Positions 6,179 to 12,988 of a stretch of DNA of 14,501 bases are shown piece after piece; positions within the stretch are counted from its first letter, which is position 1; the number at the start of each line of letters is the position of its first letter. The position numbers were made by a program, and so were the translations under genes. Under the pieces are notes generated by a model that did no database searches, was not told where the DNA came from, and was given only the letters and a program-made list of their open reading frames with translations. Source of the DNA: Streptococcus sp. A12 (lineage in GTDB: Bacteria; Bacillota; Bacilli; Lactobacillales; Streptococcaceae). The DNA lies in contig NZ_CAJPOU010000034.1 in the NCBI RefSeq assembly GCF_905372335.1, positions 1 to 14,501 of the forward strand, written 5' to 3'.

Positions 6179-7411
6179 TTATCCCTCCCAACGTTTAAAG
6201 GCTAAGACAGCATTGTGTCCTCCAAATCCAAATGTATTGGAAATGGCATAAGAAATCGGACGTTCTCGCCCTTCACCAAAGATGACATTAGCTTCAATAT
6301 AATCTGATAACTCTTGTGTTCCAGCAGTTTTTGGAACATATTGATGGCGAATTGCTTCAATCGTCGCAATAGCCTCAACTGCCCCTGCTGCCCCCAAGAG
6401 GTGACCTGTAAATGATTTTGTAGAAGATACTGGAACTTCTGTACCAAATACAGAAACGATTGCACCACTTTCTCCTTTTTCATTTGCTGGAGTAGAGGTA
6501 CCATGAGCGTTGACATAATCAACTTGAGCTGGTTCAATTTCTGCCTCATCCAAAGCCAACTTCATTGCTTTGATAGCACCTTGACCTTCTGGATGTGGAG
6601 AAGTCATATGGTGAGCATCACAAGTATTTCCGTAGCCCACGACTTCAGCAAGAATGGTTGCACCACGTTTTTCAGCGTGTTCCAAACTTTCAAGTACCAA
6701 CATTCCTGATCCTTCACCCATTACAAATCCATTCCGATCTTTATCAAATGGAATAGAAGCACGAGTTGGATCTTCTGTTGTTGAAAGAGCTGTTAGGGCT
6801 TGGAAACCGGCGATTGCAAATGGTGTAATAGAAGCTTCAGAACCACCAACCAACATCAAATCTTGGAAACCAAACTTAATAGCGCGGAAAGCATCTCCAA
6901 TCGCATCATTGGAAGAGGCACAAGCAGTGTTGATCGATTTACAAATTCCATTAGCTCCAAAACACATCGCAACATTACCAGATGCCATATTTGGCAAAGC
7001 TTTTGGAAGGGTCATTGGTTTGACACGTTTTGGTCCTTTTTCATGCAAACGAATCACTTGATCTTCGATTTCTTTGATACCACCAATACCAGAAGCAACA
7101 ATGACACCAAAACGATCTTTATCAATAGCCTCTACATCTAAACCTGCATGATTCACAGCTTCTTGAGCGGCATACAAGGCATACAAAGAATAGTTGTCAA
7201 AGCGGTTCGTATCTTTCTTGATAAAGTACTTATCAAATGGGAAATCTTGGATTTCAGCTGCATTATGAACAGCAAAGTCACTGTGGTCAAATTTTGTAAT
7301 CGGACCAATTCCAATTTTTCCTTCTTTTAAGCTATTCCAAAATTCTTCTGGAGTGTTTCCTATTGGAGATGTCAAGCCATAGCCTGTTACAACAACACGA
7401 TTTAATTTCAT
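6179..7411 (-). CDS. fabF: 3-oxoacyl-ACP synthase II
   Basis: FabF condenses malonyl-ACP with acyl-ACP in the elongation steps of fatty-acid synthesis, including those on unsaturated intermediates. The 410-residue protein has the full thiolase-fold catalytic set: Cys164 in NTACASS (161-167), His303 in NAHGTSTP, Lys332 and His337 in TKSFTGHLLGAAG. As far as I recall, these are the same residue numbers as in pneumococcal FabF. The C-terminal NTFGFGGHNAVLAFKR gating and glycine-rich segment is intact. The ATG has GAGGTAGG seven bases upstream. fabG ends 18 bases before and accB begins one base after the stop. No FabB-type second elongation synthase is seen in the window. Confidence 0.98.
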   Translation of the reverse strand: MKLNRVVVTGYGLTSPIGNTPEEFWNSLKEGKIGIGPITKFDHSDFAVHNAAEIQDFPFDKYFIKKDTNRFDNYSLYALYAAQEAVNHAGLDVEAIDKDRFGVIVASGIGGIKEIEDQVIRLHEKGPKRVKPMTLPKALPNMASGNVAMCFGANGICKSINTACASSNDAIGDAFRAIKFGFQDLMLVGGSEASITPFAIAGFQALTALSTTEDPTRASIPFDKDRNGFVMGEGSGMLVLESLEHAEKRGATILAEVVGYGNTCDAHHMTSPHPEGQGAIKAMKLALDEAEIEPAQVDYVNAHGTSTPANEKGESGAIVSVFGTEVPVSSTKSFTGHLLGAAGAVEAIATIEAIRHQYVPKTAGTQELSDYIEANVIFGEGRERPISYAISNTFGFGGHNAVLAFKRWEG

Positions 7412-7429
7412 TTCAAAACCTACCTCTTT

Positions 7430-8164
7430 TTATTGCATGGTTAAGCCACCATCAATTGCGATGACTTGCCCTGTTAGATATTCTTGAGTCGCAAGAAAGA
7501 CTGCAACATCTGCTACTTCTTCTGTATTTCCAAATCGTTTCATTGGAATTTGAGCGAGAGACATTTCTTTAATTTTTTCAGGAAGTCCTTCTGTCATATC
7601 AGACTCAATGAAGCCCGGTGCAATGACATTGACACGGACATTTCTACCAGCTACTTCACGTGCTACAGATTTAGAAAAACCAATCAAACCAGCTTTTGAG
7701 GCTGCATAGTTGGCTTGTCCAACATTTCCTGTCAGACCGACAACACTCGACATGTTAATGATAGCACCTTCACGTGCTTTGGTCATCGGTTTTAAGACTG
7801 ATTGTGTCATATTAAAAGCACCGGTCAAATTCACCTTCAAGACTTGCTCGAAATCTTCTTCCGTCAATTTCAACATGAGCTTATCATTGGTAATCCCAGC
7901 ATTGTTGACAAGGATGTCTACTGAGCCAAGTGCTTCAATCGCTTCCGCGACCATTCGTTTCGCTTCCGCAGCTTGGGATACGTCCCCAGTAACACCAACT
8001 ACCTTCACACCGTATGAGGCAAATTCATCCACTAGGCCTGCCGGGAGCTCTCCACGACTATTTAAGACAATGTTGGCACCTTTTGACGCAAATTTATGCG
8101 CAATAGCCAATCCAATGCCTCGACTTGAGCCAGTAACAAATACATTTTTATTCTTTAGTTCCAT
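7430..8164 (-). CDS. fabG: 3-oxoacyl-ACP reductase FabG
   Basis: FabG reduces 3-oxoacyl-ACP with NADPH. It is a short-chain dehydrogenase of 244 residues. The nucleotide-binding TGSSRGIGLAIA (11-22) and NNAG (87-90) motifs are present, and the catalytic tetrad is Asn112, Ser140, Tyr153 and Lys157 (YAASK). The start at 8164 (ATG, MELKNKNVF) is preferred to the in-frame GTG at 8170. The only Shine-Dalgarno (GAGGTG) overlaps that GTG but sits well for the ATG, and known streptococcal FabG proteins begin at the equivalent residue. fabD ends 12 bases upstream and fabF starts 18 bases downstream. Confidence 0.97.
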   Translation of the reverse strand: MELKNKNVFVTGSSRGIGLAIAHKFASKGANIVLNSRGELPAGLVDEFASYGVKVVGVTGDVSQAAEAKRMVAEAIEALGSVDILVNNAGITNDKLMLKLTEEDFEQVLKVNLTGAFNMTQSVLKPMTKAREGAIINMSSVVGLTGNVGQANYAASKAGLIGFSKSVAREVAGRNVRVNVIAPGFIESDMTEGLPEKIKEMSLAQIPMKRFGNTEEVADVAVFLATQEYLTGQVIAIDGGLTMQ

Positions 8165-8176
8165 AGTCACCTCATC

Positions 8177-9097
8177 TTATTCGTTCAGTAGGGCATCAAG
8201 GCTGGCTTGATCCTCCACATTTTTCGTTGGAAGAGTTTTATCAATCTTTTTCAAGAAACCAGTCAAGACCTTACCTGGACCAATTTCAATCACTTCATCT
8301 ACTCCAAACTCTTGAATCGTCGCAATCGAATCATAGAAACGAACGGGCTCCATCACTTGGCGAGCTAATAAAGCTTTGATTTCGTCTGATTTCATGATCT
8401 TTGCTTCTGTATTCCCAACCAAAGGCAAGCTAAAGTCCTTAAAAGGAACTTTTTCAAGTTCAGCCGCTAGTTTTTCACTAGCAGAAGCAAGTAAGGACGT
8501 ATGGAAAGGACCAGAGACATTCAGAGGAATCAACCGTTTTGCCCCTGCTTCTTGTAAGAGTTCAACTGCATAATCCACAGCTTCAACCTCTCCACCAATC
8601 ACAATTTGGGCAGGAGTATTGTAGTTAGCTGGTGTTACAACTCCCTTTTCAGAAGCCTGTTGACAGATTTCTTCAATCAAGGCAGGATCAGTATTCATAA
8701 CAGCTACCATCTTCCCGCTTCCAGCAGGCGCAGCTGTTTCCATAAATTCCCCTCGCTTAGCTACCAAGGCGACCGCTTCTTCAAAGGAAAGAGCGCCTGC
8801 GGCAACCAAAGCAGAATATTCTCCCAGGGAGAGACCAGCCACAATATCCGGTGTTATGCCATTTTCTGCTAATAGACGATAAATAGCTACAGAAGTTGTC
8901 AAAATAGCTGGTTGAGTATAGCGTGTTTGATTGAGTTTTTCTTCGTCAGAATCAATCAATTCACGCAAATCATAACCTAGAATACGACTAGCCGTATCAA
9001 ATGTCTCTTTGACAACGGGATAAGTTGCATACAAATCACTAGCCATCCCCAATTTTTGGGCACCTTGACCAGCAAATAAGAAGGCACGTTTTGTCAC
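8177..9097 (-). CDS. fabD: Malonyl-CoA:ACP transacylase
   Basis: FabD moves malonyl from CoA to AcpP, linking acetyl-CoA carboxylase to chain elongation. The 306-residue protein has the GQGAQ loop (10-14), the nucleophile Ser90 in GLSLGEY (88-94), Arg115 and the catalytic His199 in GPFHTSLL. The start is GTG at 9097-9095, with AGGAAGAG upstream at normal distance; the family N-terminus (MTKRAFLFAGQG) matches this position. It lies 24 bases after fabK and 12 before fabG, so the three form one translation unit. Confidence 0.97.
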   Translation of the reverse strand: MTKRAFLFAGQGAQKLGMASDLYATYPVVKETFDTASRILGYDLRELIDSDEEKLNQTRYTQPAILTTSVAIYRLLAENGITPDIVAGLSLGEYSALVAAGALSFEEAVALVAKRGEFMETAAPAGSGKMVAVMNTDPALIEEICQQASEKGVVTPANYNTPAQIVIGGEVEAVDYAVELLQEAGAKRLIPLNVSGPFHTSLLASASEKLAAELEKVPFKDFSLPLVGNTEAKIMKSDEIKALLARQVMEPVRFYDSIATIQEFGVDEVIEIGPGKVLTGFLKKIDKTLPTKNVEDQASLDALLNE

Positions 9098-9121
9098 TGT
9101 TCTCTTCCTTTCCTTTACTTG

Positions 9122-10087
9122 TTAGAATTTCACATCTGCCCAGCGAGCTGCTTCTTTCTGAATGACCTTAGCAGCTCCAAGATAGATATCTTCTAAGATT
9201 TCAGCACAGGTTTCTTCTTTACTTACGAGACCTGCAATTTGTCCTGCCATCACAGATCCATTATCAACGTCTCCGTCAACAACAGCATTGCGAAGAGCAC
9301 CTGCTCCTAATTCTTCAATTTCTTCTTGAGTCTTTTTACCTGCCAAGAAATCTTTTTCAGCTTGGTTATAGGCAGAAGCCAATTTATTCTTAATCGCACG
9401 AACTGGGTGGCCAACAACTGACGCAGACACCACTGTATCAATGTCCTTAGCTTTCAAGATTTTATTCTTAAAGTTTTGGTGAGCATTTGATTCTTTAGCA
9501 ACGACAAATCGTGTTCCCACTTGAACAGCATCTGCTCCAAGCATGAAGACTGCAGCCGCTCCTGCACCATCTGCAACACCACCAGCACCGATAACTGGAA
9601 TAGAGACCGCTTCGACCACTTGACGAACCAAGGTCATGGTCGTCAATTTACCAATATGACCTCCTGCTTCCATTCCCTCAGCAATGACAGCATCCGCACC
9701 TAGTTTTTCCATCCGTTTTGCTAAAGCTACTGAAGGTACAACCGGAATAACGGTAATGCCCGCTTCATGGAAACGATCTATGTATTTCCCAGGATTCCCT
9801 GCACCAGTGGTAACAACTTTAACCCCTTCTTCGATAACCAAGTCAACGATGTCATCTGCAAAAGGAGAAAGGAGCATGATATTGACTCCAAAAGGTTTGT
9901 CAGTAATGGATTTGACACGATCAATATTCGCTTTGACAACTTCTTTAGGTGCATTTCCTCCACCGATGATCCCAAGACCACCTGCATTAGATACAGCCCC
10001 AGCAAGATCTCCATCCGCTACCCAAGCCATACCACCTTGGAAAATTGGATATTTAATGTTTAATAATTCAGTAATTCGTGTTTGCAT
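9122..10087 (-). CDS. fabK: FMN-dependent enoyl-ACP reductase II
   Basis: FabK reduces trans-2-enoyl-ACP with NAD(P)H and FMN. It is the only enoyl-ACP reductase in the window, and it is unrelated to FabI, which is the basis of the known triclosan tolerance of streptococci. The 321-residue TIM-barrel protein of the nitronate monooxygenase-like family shows PIFQGGMAWVAD (14-25), GGLGIIGGGN (36-45), the EGMEAGGHIG segment with His144 (the functionally important residue in pneumococcal FabK), and GAGGVADGAGAAAVFMLGADAVQVGTRF (flavin phosphate site, about 167-194). The ATG has AGGAAGG just upstream. It starts a second block after a 110-base spacer holding two hairpins and a FabT-like palindrome. 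Confidence 0.97.
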   Translation of the reverse strand: MQTRITELLNIKYPIFQGGMAWVADGDLAGAVSNAGGLGIIGGGNAPKEVVKANIDRVKSITDKPFGVNIMLLSPFADDIVDLVIEEGVKVVTTGAGNPGKYIDRFHEAGITVIPVVPSVALAKRMEKLGADAVIAEGMEAGGHIGKLTTMTLVRQVVEAVSIPVIGAGGVADGAGAAAVFMLGADAVQVGTRFVVAKESNAHQNFKNKILKAKDIDTVVSASVVGHPVRAIKNKLASAYNQAEKDFLAGKKTQEEIEELGAGALRNAVVDGDVDNGSVMAGQIAGLVSKEETCAEILEDIYLGAAKVIQKEAARWADVKF

Positions 10088-10111
10088 AGTACCTTCCTCA
10101 TTTTCGCTTAA

Positions 10112-10157
10112 GTAATAGTTTGAAAGCGGTTCTTTGCTTTGAGCGTCAAACTATTAC
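10112..10157 (-). repeat. 12-bp inverted repeat upstream of fabK
   Basis: GTAATAGTTTGA (10112-10123) and TCAAACTATTAC (10146-10157) are perfect 12-bp inverted arms with a 22-base centre. In the fabK leader RNA they can form a stable hairpin. The distal arm also overlaps the FabT-like palindrome at 10138-10150, so DNA-binding and RNA roles are both possible. Confidence 0.7.
10138..10150. promoter_or_regulatory. Candidate FabT operator upstream of fabK
   Basis: TTTGA-GCG-TCAAA is a perfect 5-3-5 palindrome with the same spacing as the site upstream of fabT (TTTGATAATCGAA) and as the reported FabT palindrome type TTTGATnATCAAA. In pneumococcus FabT is reported to control a second promoter before fabK, which makes this the natural place for one. 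I do not see a convincing -35/-10 pair at this spot. Confidence 0.5.
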
Positions 10158-10167
10158 CTAAACAAGA

Positions 10168-10189
10168 GAGAATATCTTTCGATACTCTC
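10168..10189 (-). terminator. Weak terminator or attenuator after acpP
   Basis: In the minus-strand RNA, GAGAGUAUC and GAUAUUCUC form a 9-bp stem (one G-U pair) around a GAAA tetraloop, starting 8 bases after the acpP stop. Only a broken U-rich tract, UCUUGUUU, follows. This could partly stop transcription or protect the acpP 3' end, so that more acpP than fabK message is made. Confidence 0.55.
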
Positions 10190-10197
10190 ATCCATTA

Positions 10198-10422
10198 TTA
10201 TTTAGTTTTTTCTTCTACGTAAGCAACAAGGTCACCTACAGTAGACAATCCTTCTTCAGTTTCAATTTGAATGTCGAATGCATCTTCAATTTCTGAAATC
10301 ACTTGGAACAAATCCAATGAATCAGCTTCAAGATCTTCAAAAGTAGACTCAAGAGTTACTTCTGATGGTTCTTTACCAAGTTCTTCAACGATAATTTCTT
10401 GTACTTTTTCAAATACTGCCAT
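10198..10422 (-). CDS. acpP: Acyl carrier protein
   Basis: AcpP carries every intermediate of fatty-acid synthesis on a phosphopantetheine arm. The 74-residue acidic protein has the EADSLDLFQ motif, with Ser35 the attachment site, and the usual four-helix pattern (helix II 34-49). The start at 10422 (MAVFEKVQEI) has AAGGAGG (10427-10433) at good distance. An in-frame codon at 10470 lies in the fabH-acpP spacer and would add 16 residues unlike any ACP. Hairpins both before and after the gene suggest that its message level is set apart from its neighbours, which fits the high amount of ACP a cell needs. Confidence 0.97.
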   Translation of the reverse strand: MAVFEKVQEIIVEELGKEPSEVTLESTFEDLEADSLDLFQVISEIEDAFDIQIETEEGLSTVGDLVAYVEEKTK

Positions 10423-10443
10423 GATTGGCCTCCTTAAAATAAT

Positions 10444-10475
10444 AAAAAATTTTAAAATGTGTTTCCACATGTTTA
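10444..10475 (-). terminator. Hairpin with U tract between fabH and acpP
   Basis: In the minus-strand RNA, UAAA-(C)-AUGUG and CACAU-UUUA pair (10453-10461 with 10466-10475) around a GAAA loop with one bulged C. AAAUUUUUUAUU follows. It is AT-rich and probably a partial terminator or processing site. A TAAAAT hexamer nearby has only a weak -35 (GTTAAA, 17 bases), so a separate acpP promoter is not supported. Confidence 0.4.
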
Positions 10476-10476
10476 A

Positions 10477-11451
10477 CTAGATTGTAACAAGAAGTGAGCC
10501 CCATGTCAAACCTCCACCAAATCCTGACAGAAGAATTATTTGACTTCCATCCAATTTGATTAGTCCTTGGTCGACACACTCCGATAATAAAATTGGAATA
10601 CTTGCAGCACTAGTGTTGCCATATTCCATCATATTTGCAGGAAGTTTTTCCCGATCAACCCCGATTTTCTTAGCCATTTTATCTAAGATACGGTCATTTG
10701 CCTGGTGTAAGAGAAAGTAGTCAATTTCATCAACAGCTACTGGAGCATTAGCCAACATATGTTTAATACTCTTAGCCACATCCCGAATAGCAAAATCAAA
10801 GACTGCTCTTCCATCCATTGATAAATATTTTTTATCTTCTTCCTTATCAGAATATGGTGAAGATAAACCAACAGATGATGATTGAAGAACCTCTCCACGA
10901 GAACCATCTGAAAATAAACTTTCAGCTAAAAAAGTTTGTTGTTCGGAAGCTTCCAATAAAACACCGCCAGCACCATCCCCAAATAGGACCGCTGTTGTCC
11001 GATCTTCCCAATCAATCACTTTCGATAAGGTTTCACTTCCGATAACGATTCCTCGTTTGTACTGGCCAGACCGAAGCAACTTTTCAGCAGTCGCAAGCGC
11101 AAAGACAAATCCACTACAAGCTGCTGTCAAATCAAAGACGAAAGCTTTAGAAGCCCCAATTTTAGCTTGAACACGAGCTGCAGTGGATGGCATCATGGAA
11201 TCGGGCGAAATCGTTGCAACAATAATAAAATCCAACTGATCCGCTTGTAAACCACTTTTTTCAAGCAAGCGACGAGCCACTTCCGTAGCTAAATCGCTGG
11301 TTGATTCAGATTGAGAAATATGACGCTTCCGAATTCCTGTTCGACTAGCAATCCACTCATCGCTGGTATCCATCCGTTCAGAAAGATCCTGATTAGAAAT
11401 CACTTGGCTTGGCGCATAATGGGCTACCTGACTAATTTTTGCAAAAGTCAT
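10477..11451 (-). CDS. fabH: 3-oxoacyl-ACP synthase III
   Basis: FabH starts each chain by condensing acetyl-CoA (or another short acyl-CoA) with malonyl-ACP, and its preference helps set straight versus branched chains. The 324-residue protein has the full triad Cys112 (TAACSGF), His249 (LLHQAN) and Asn279 (GNTSAAS), and ends with the glycine-rich LLSGFGGGLTWGSLLV. The ATG overlaps the fabT stop by one base (TAATG), so it is read directly after the repressor and is probably coupled to it. The stop is TAG. It is followed by a 54-base spacer with a hairpin before acpP. Confidence 0.97.
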   Translation of the reverse strand: MTFAKISQVAHYAPSQVISNQDLSERMDTSDEWIASRTGIRKRHISQSESTSDLATEVARRLLEKSGLQADQLDFIIVATISPDSMMPSTAARVQAKIGASKAFVFDLTAACSGFVFALATAEKLLRSGQYKRGIVIGSETLSKVIDWEDRTTAVLFGDGAGGVLLEASEQQTFLAESLFSDGSRGEVLQSSSVGLSSPYSDKEEDKKYLSMDGRAVFDFAIRDVAKSIKHMLANAPVAVDEIDYFLLHQANDRILDKMAKKIGVDREKLPANMMEYGNTSAASIPILLSECVDQGLIKLDGSQIILLSGFGGGLTWGSLLVTI

Positions 11452-11885
11452 TATTTCAACTCCTCCAAGAAACGATAAAGATTCTGCAACCCTTTTTGCA
11501 TCACTTTCCGTTCATCTGGAGACATCCCATCAATAATTTGATTGACCATCCGCTTGTGAAATTGTTGGTGAAGCCGATACAAGAGCTTGCCTCTTTTGGT
11601 CAAACTCAAATGGACGACCCGACGATCAACTTCTGATCTCGTTCGTTCAATATAACCTTTTCGTTCAAGATTATTTAAACTGGTAGTGACTGTACCTAAC
11701 GTTACCATTAACGAACGCGAAATATCACTTGGAGTTGCGTTTGGTGTTGAGCCGATGACATCAATGGTGTGCATTTCCTTAATGGAAACATCATTAAATC
11801 GACTGCTACGTAAACTAGTTTCTTCGATGACTAATACGTTGTTAAAAATGGATGTAAGGTAATCATTGACTAGTTGAAAATTCAA
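11451..11885 (-). CDS. fabT: MarR-family fatty-acid synthesis repressor FabT
   Basis: FabT represses the fab genes when bound to long-chain acyl-ACP, giving feedback on membrane lipid synthesis. The MarR winged-helix architecture is visible: dimerisation helices at the ends, a helix-turn-helix at about 51-75 (SDISRSLMVTLGTVTTSLNNL) and a wing with SEVDRRVVHL (84-93). The start is read as TTG at 11885-11883. This gives 144 residues, the size I recall for pneumococcal FabT, and aligns NFQLVNDYLTSIF with its N-terminus; AGGGGG stands eight bases upstream. A GTG at 11894 would add three residues, but it overlaps that Shine-Dalgarno. The promoter carries a FabT-like palindrome, so autoregulation is likely. 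Confidence 0.95.
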   Translation of the reverse strand: MNFQLVNDYLTSIFNNVLVIEETSLRSSRFNDVSIKEMHTIDVIGSTPNATPSDISRSLMVTLGTVTTSLNNLERKGYIERTRSEVDRRVVHLSLTKRGKLLYRLHQQFHKRMVNQIIDGMSPDERKVMQKGLQNLYRFLEELK

Positions 11886-11893
11886 AAACCACA

Positions 11894-11899
11894 CCCCCT
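11894..11899 (-). promoter_or_regulatory. Shine-Dalgarno that places the fabT start at TTG
   Basis: The minus strand reads AGGGGG here. It lies eight bases before the TTG at 11885 but directly overlaps the GTG at 11894-11892, so only the TTG (or another later codon) is at a workable distance. Confidence 0.65.
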
Positions 11900-11908
11900 A
11901 TTCATTAC

Positions 11909-11921
11909 TTTGATAATCGAA
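11909..11921. promoter_or_regulatory. Probable FabT operator at the fabT promoter
   Basis: TTTGAT-A-ATCGAA is a 13-bp palindrome with one mismatch. It lies directly downstream of, and touches, the fabT -10 hexamer, so a bound repressor would cover the transcription start. It fits the palindrome type reported for FabT in streptococci and lactococci. Confidence 0.75.
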
Positions 11922-11949
11922 TTTTATCAAAAATCAAACCAAATAGCAA
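11921..11949 (-). promoter_or_regulatory. fabT promoter
   Basis: On the minus strand TTGCTA (11949-11944), a 17-base spacer and TAAAAT (11926-11921) form a good sigma-A promoter, with TGA before the -10 as an extended element. It would drive fabT-fabH and, through readthrough, the rest of the cluster. No clear terminator separates fabM from it, so fabM transcripts may also run through. Confidence 0.75.
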
Positions 11950-11983
11950 GCCACAGCAACAAAAACATAAAAATTTTACTTTT

Positions 11984-12775
11984 TTATTTTCCTTGAAATT
12001 TTGGGCGCCGACGCTCTGAATAGGCAATAACTCCTTCTTTAAAGTCTTCCTTTAGAGAAAGATTTCTCTGCAATCTCAACTCAATTTCAGCATAACGATC
12101 CCATTCAGTCAGCATGCTAGACCAAGCCAACTCTTTAATCGCAGCAAAAGAATTGTCTGAGCTACGTCTTAACTTTATGAGTAGTTGGTTGACAGTTTTG
12201 TCTAATTTTTCTACTTCAGAAACTTTGTACACAACGCCATATTCCAGAGCTTTTTCAGCACCTAATGGTTCACCAGTCATTGCTAACTGAGTTGCTCTAA
12301 TCAAACCAATGGCTCTTCCTAAAAGGAATAGACCACCGGCATCAGGAGCCAAACCGACCCCAACAAAGGCTTGAATAAACTTCGCTTTATCAGAAGCAAT
12401 ACAAAAGTCCGCCGCTACTGCCATATTAGCAGTTGCTCCTGCAACCGCACCATCTGCAACCATAATCACTGGTTTTGGAATTTGCTTCATTTTTTTAGAG
12501 ATTTGATTGACCAATTCCGCAATTTGCGTTAACGAGTCGATATCATCAGCATCAACAGCCCGTTTCATCTCAGCTAAATCACCACCAACTGAAAAAACCT
12601 TGCCGACTGCTTTAAATAAAATAAAACGAACATCTGGATTCTTCTCAGCTAATTCTAATGCTTCAAGGATTTCCTGACACATTGAAATGTTAAAACCATT
12701 TGAAACCTCTGGTCTATTTAAAATAATAGATGCGAGATCCTCTTCTACAGAATAAATAATCGTTTCGAACACCAT
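11984..12775 (-). CDS. fabM: trans-2-decenoyl-ACP isomerase FabM
   Basis: FabM converts trans-2-decenoyl-ACP to cis-3-decenoyl-ACP, the branch point to unsaturated fatty acids in streptococci, which lack FabA. The 263-residue protein is a crotonase-fold enzyme. The oxyanion segments VFSVGGDLAEM (60-70) and DGAVAGATANMAVAADF (108-124) are present, then GVGLAPDAGGLFLLGRAIG (139-157). The two glutamates used by enoyl-CoA hydratases appear replaced (Asn117 and Phe137 in my hand alignment), and Asp145 sits in the PDAGG turn as in some isomerases. By sequence alone it could be called an enoyl-CoA hydratase; its place at the head of the fab cluster decides for FabM. AGAGGTGG precedes the ATG. It has its own promoter without a good FabT site. 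Confidence 0.93.
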   Translation of the reverse strand: MVFETIIYSVEEDLASIILNRPEVSNGFNISMCQEILEALELAEKNPDVRFILFKAVGKVFSVGGDLAEMKRAVDADDIDSLTQIAELVNQISKKMKQIPKPVIMVADGAVAGATANMAVAADFCIASDKAKFIQAFVGVGLAPDAGGLFLLGRAIGLIRATQLAMTGEPLGAEKALEYGVVYKVSEVEKLDKTVNQLLIKLRRSSDNSFAAIKELAWSSMLTEWDRYAEIELRLQRNLSLKEDFKEGVIAYSERRRPKFQGK

Positions 12776-12840
12776 AAGCCACCTCTTTACTAATTAGCCA
12801 TTCAAATTGTTTGATGGTTGAACTTATTTAATTTCATATT

Positions 12841-12869
12841 ATTTTAGCACAACTACTTTGAAAAGTAAA
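12841..12869 (-). promoter_or_regulatory. fabM promoter
   Basis: On the minus strand TTTACT (12869-12864), a 17-base spacer and TAAAAT (12846-12841) with TGC before the -10 form an extended promoter. A 12-bp near-palindrome, ACTTTGAAAAGT (12855-12866), overlaps the -35. The leader would be about 60 bases. Confidence 0.65.
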
Positions 12870-12931
12870 TTACATTTTCATAACAAAGTGTCTCACCCGA
12901 AAGACTCGCTTGATAACAGTGCTTTTTTAGA

Positions 12932-12960
12932 TTGTAACCAAGCTCTATCTTTGGTATAAT
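12932..12960 (+). promoter_or_regulatory. Aspartokinase promoter
   Basis: TTGTAA (12932-12937), a 17-base spacer and TATAAT (12955-12960) preceded by TGG form a strong promoter. The leader is only about 22 bases before ATG, so there is no room for a lysine riboswitch. It is divergent from the fabM promoter; the two -35 elements lie about 62 bases apart. Confidence 0.82.
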
Positions 12961-12988
12961 TTAAAGAAAGTTGTGTAAAGGAGTCCAC

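Noticed and set aside
7710..8210. 166-codon open frame on the plus strand
   Set aside because: It is antisense to fabG, whose dehydrogenase motifs are intact. The composition is that of a shadow frame.
10423..10470. 16-residue N-terminal extension of acpP
   Set aside because: It lies in the hairpin-containing spacer, has no ribosome site, and acyl carrier proteins begin at MAVFEK.
12810..12822. TTTGATGGTTGAA as a FabT operator of fabM
   Set aside because: The second half-site matches the expected TCAAA at only three of five positions, and it lies well downstream of the fabM start of transcription.
12960..12988. Lysine riboswitch before the aspartokinase gene
   Set aside because: The leader from the predicted start site to ATG is only about 22 bases.
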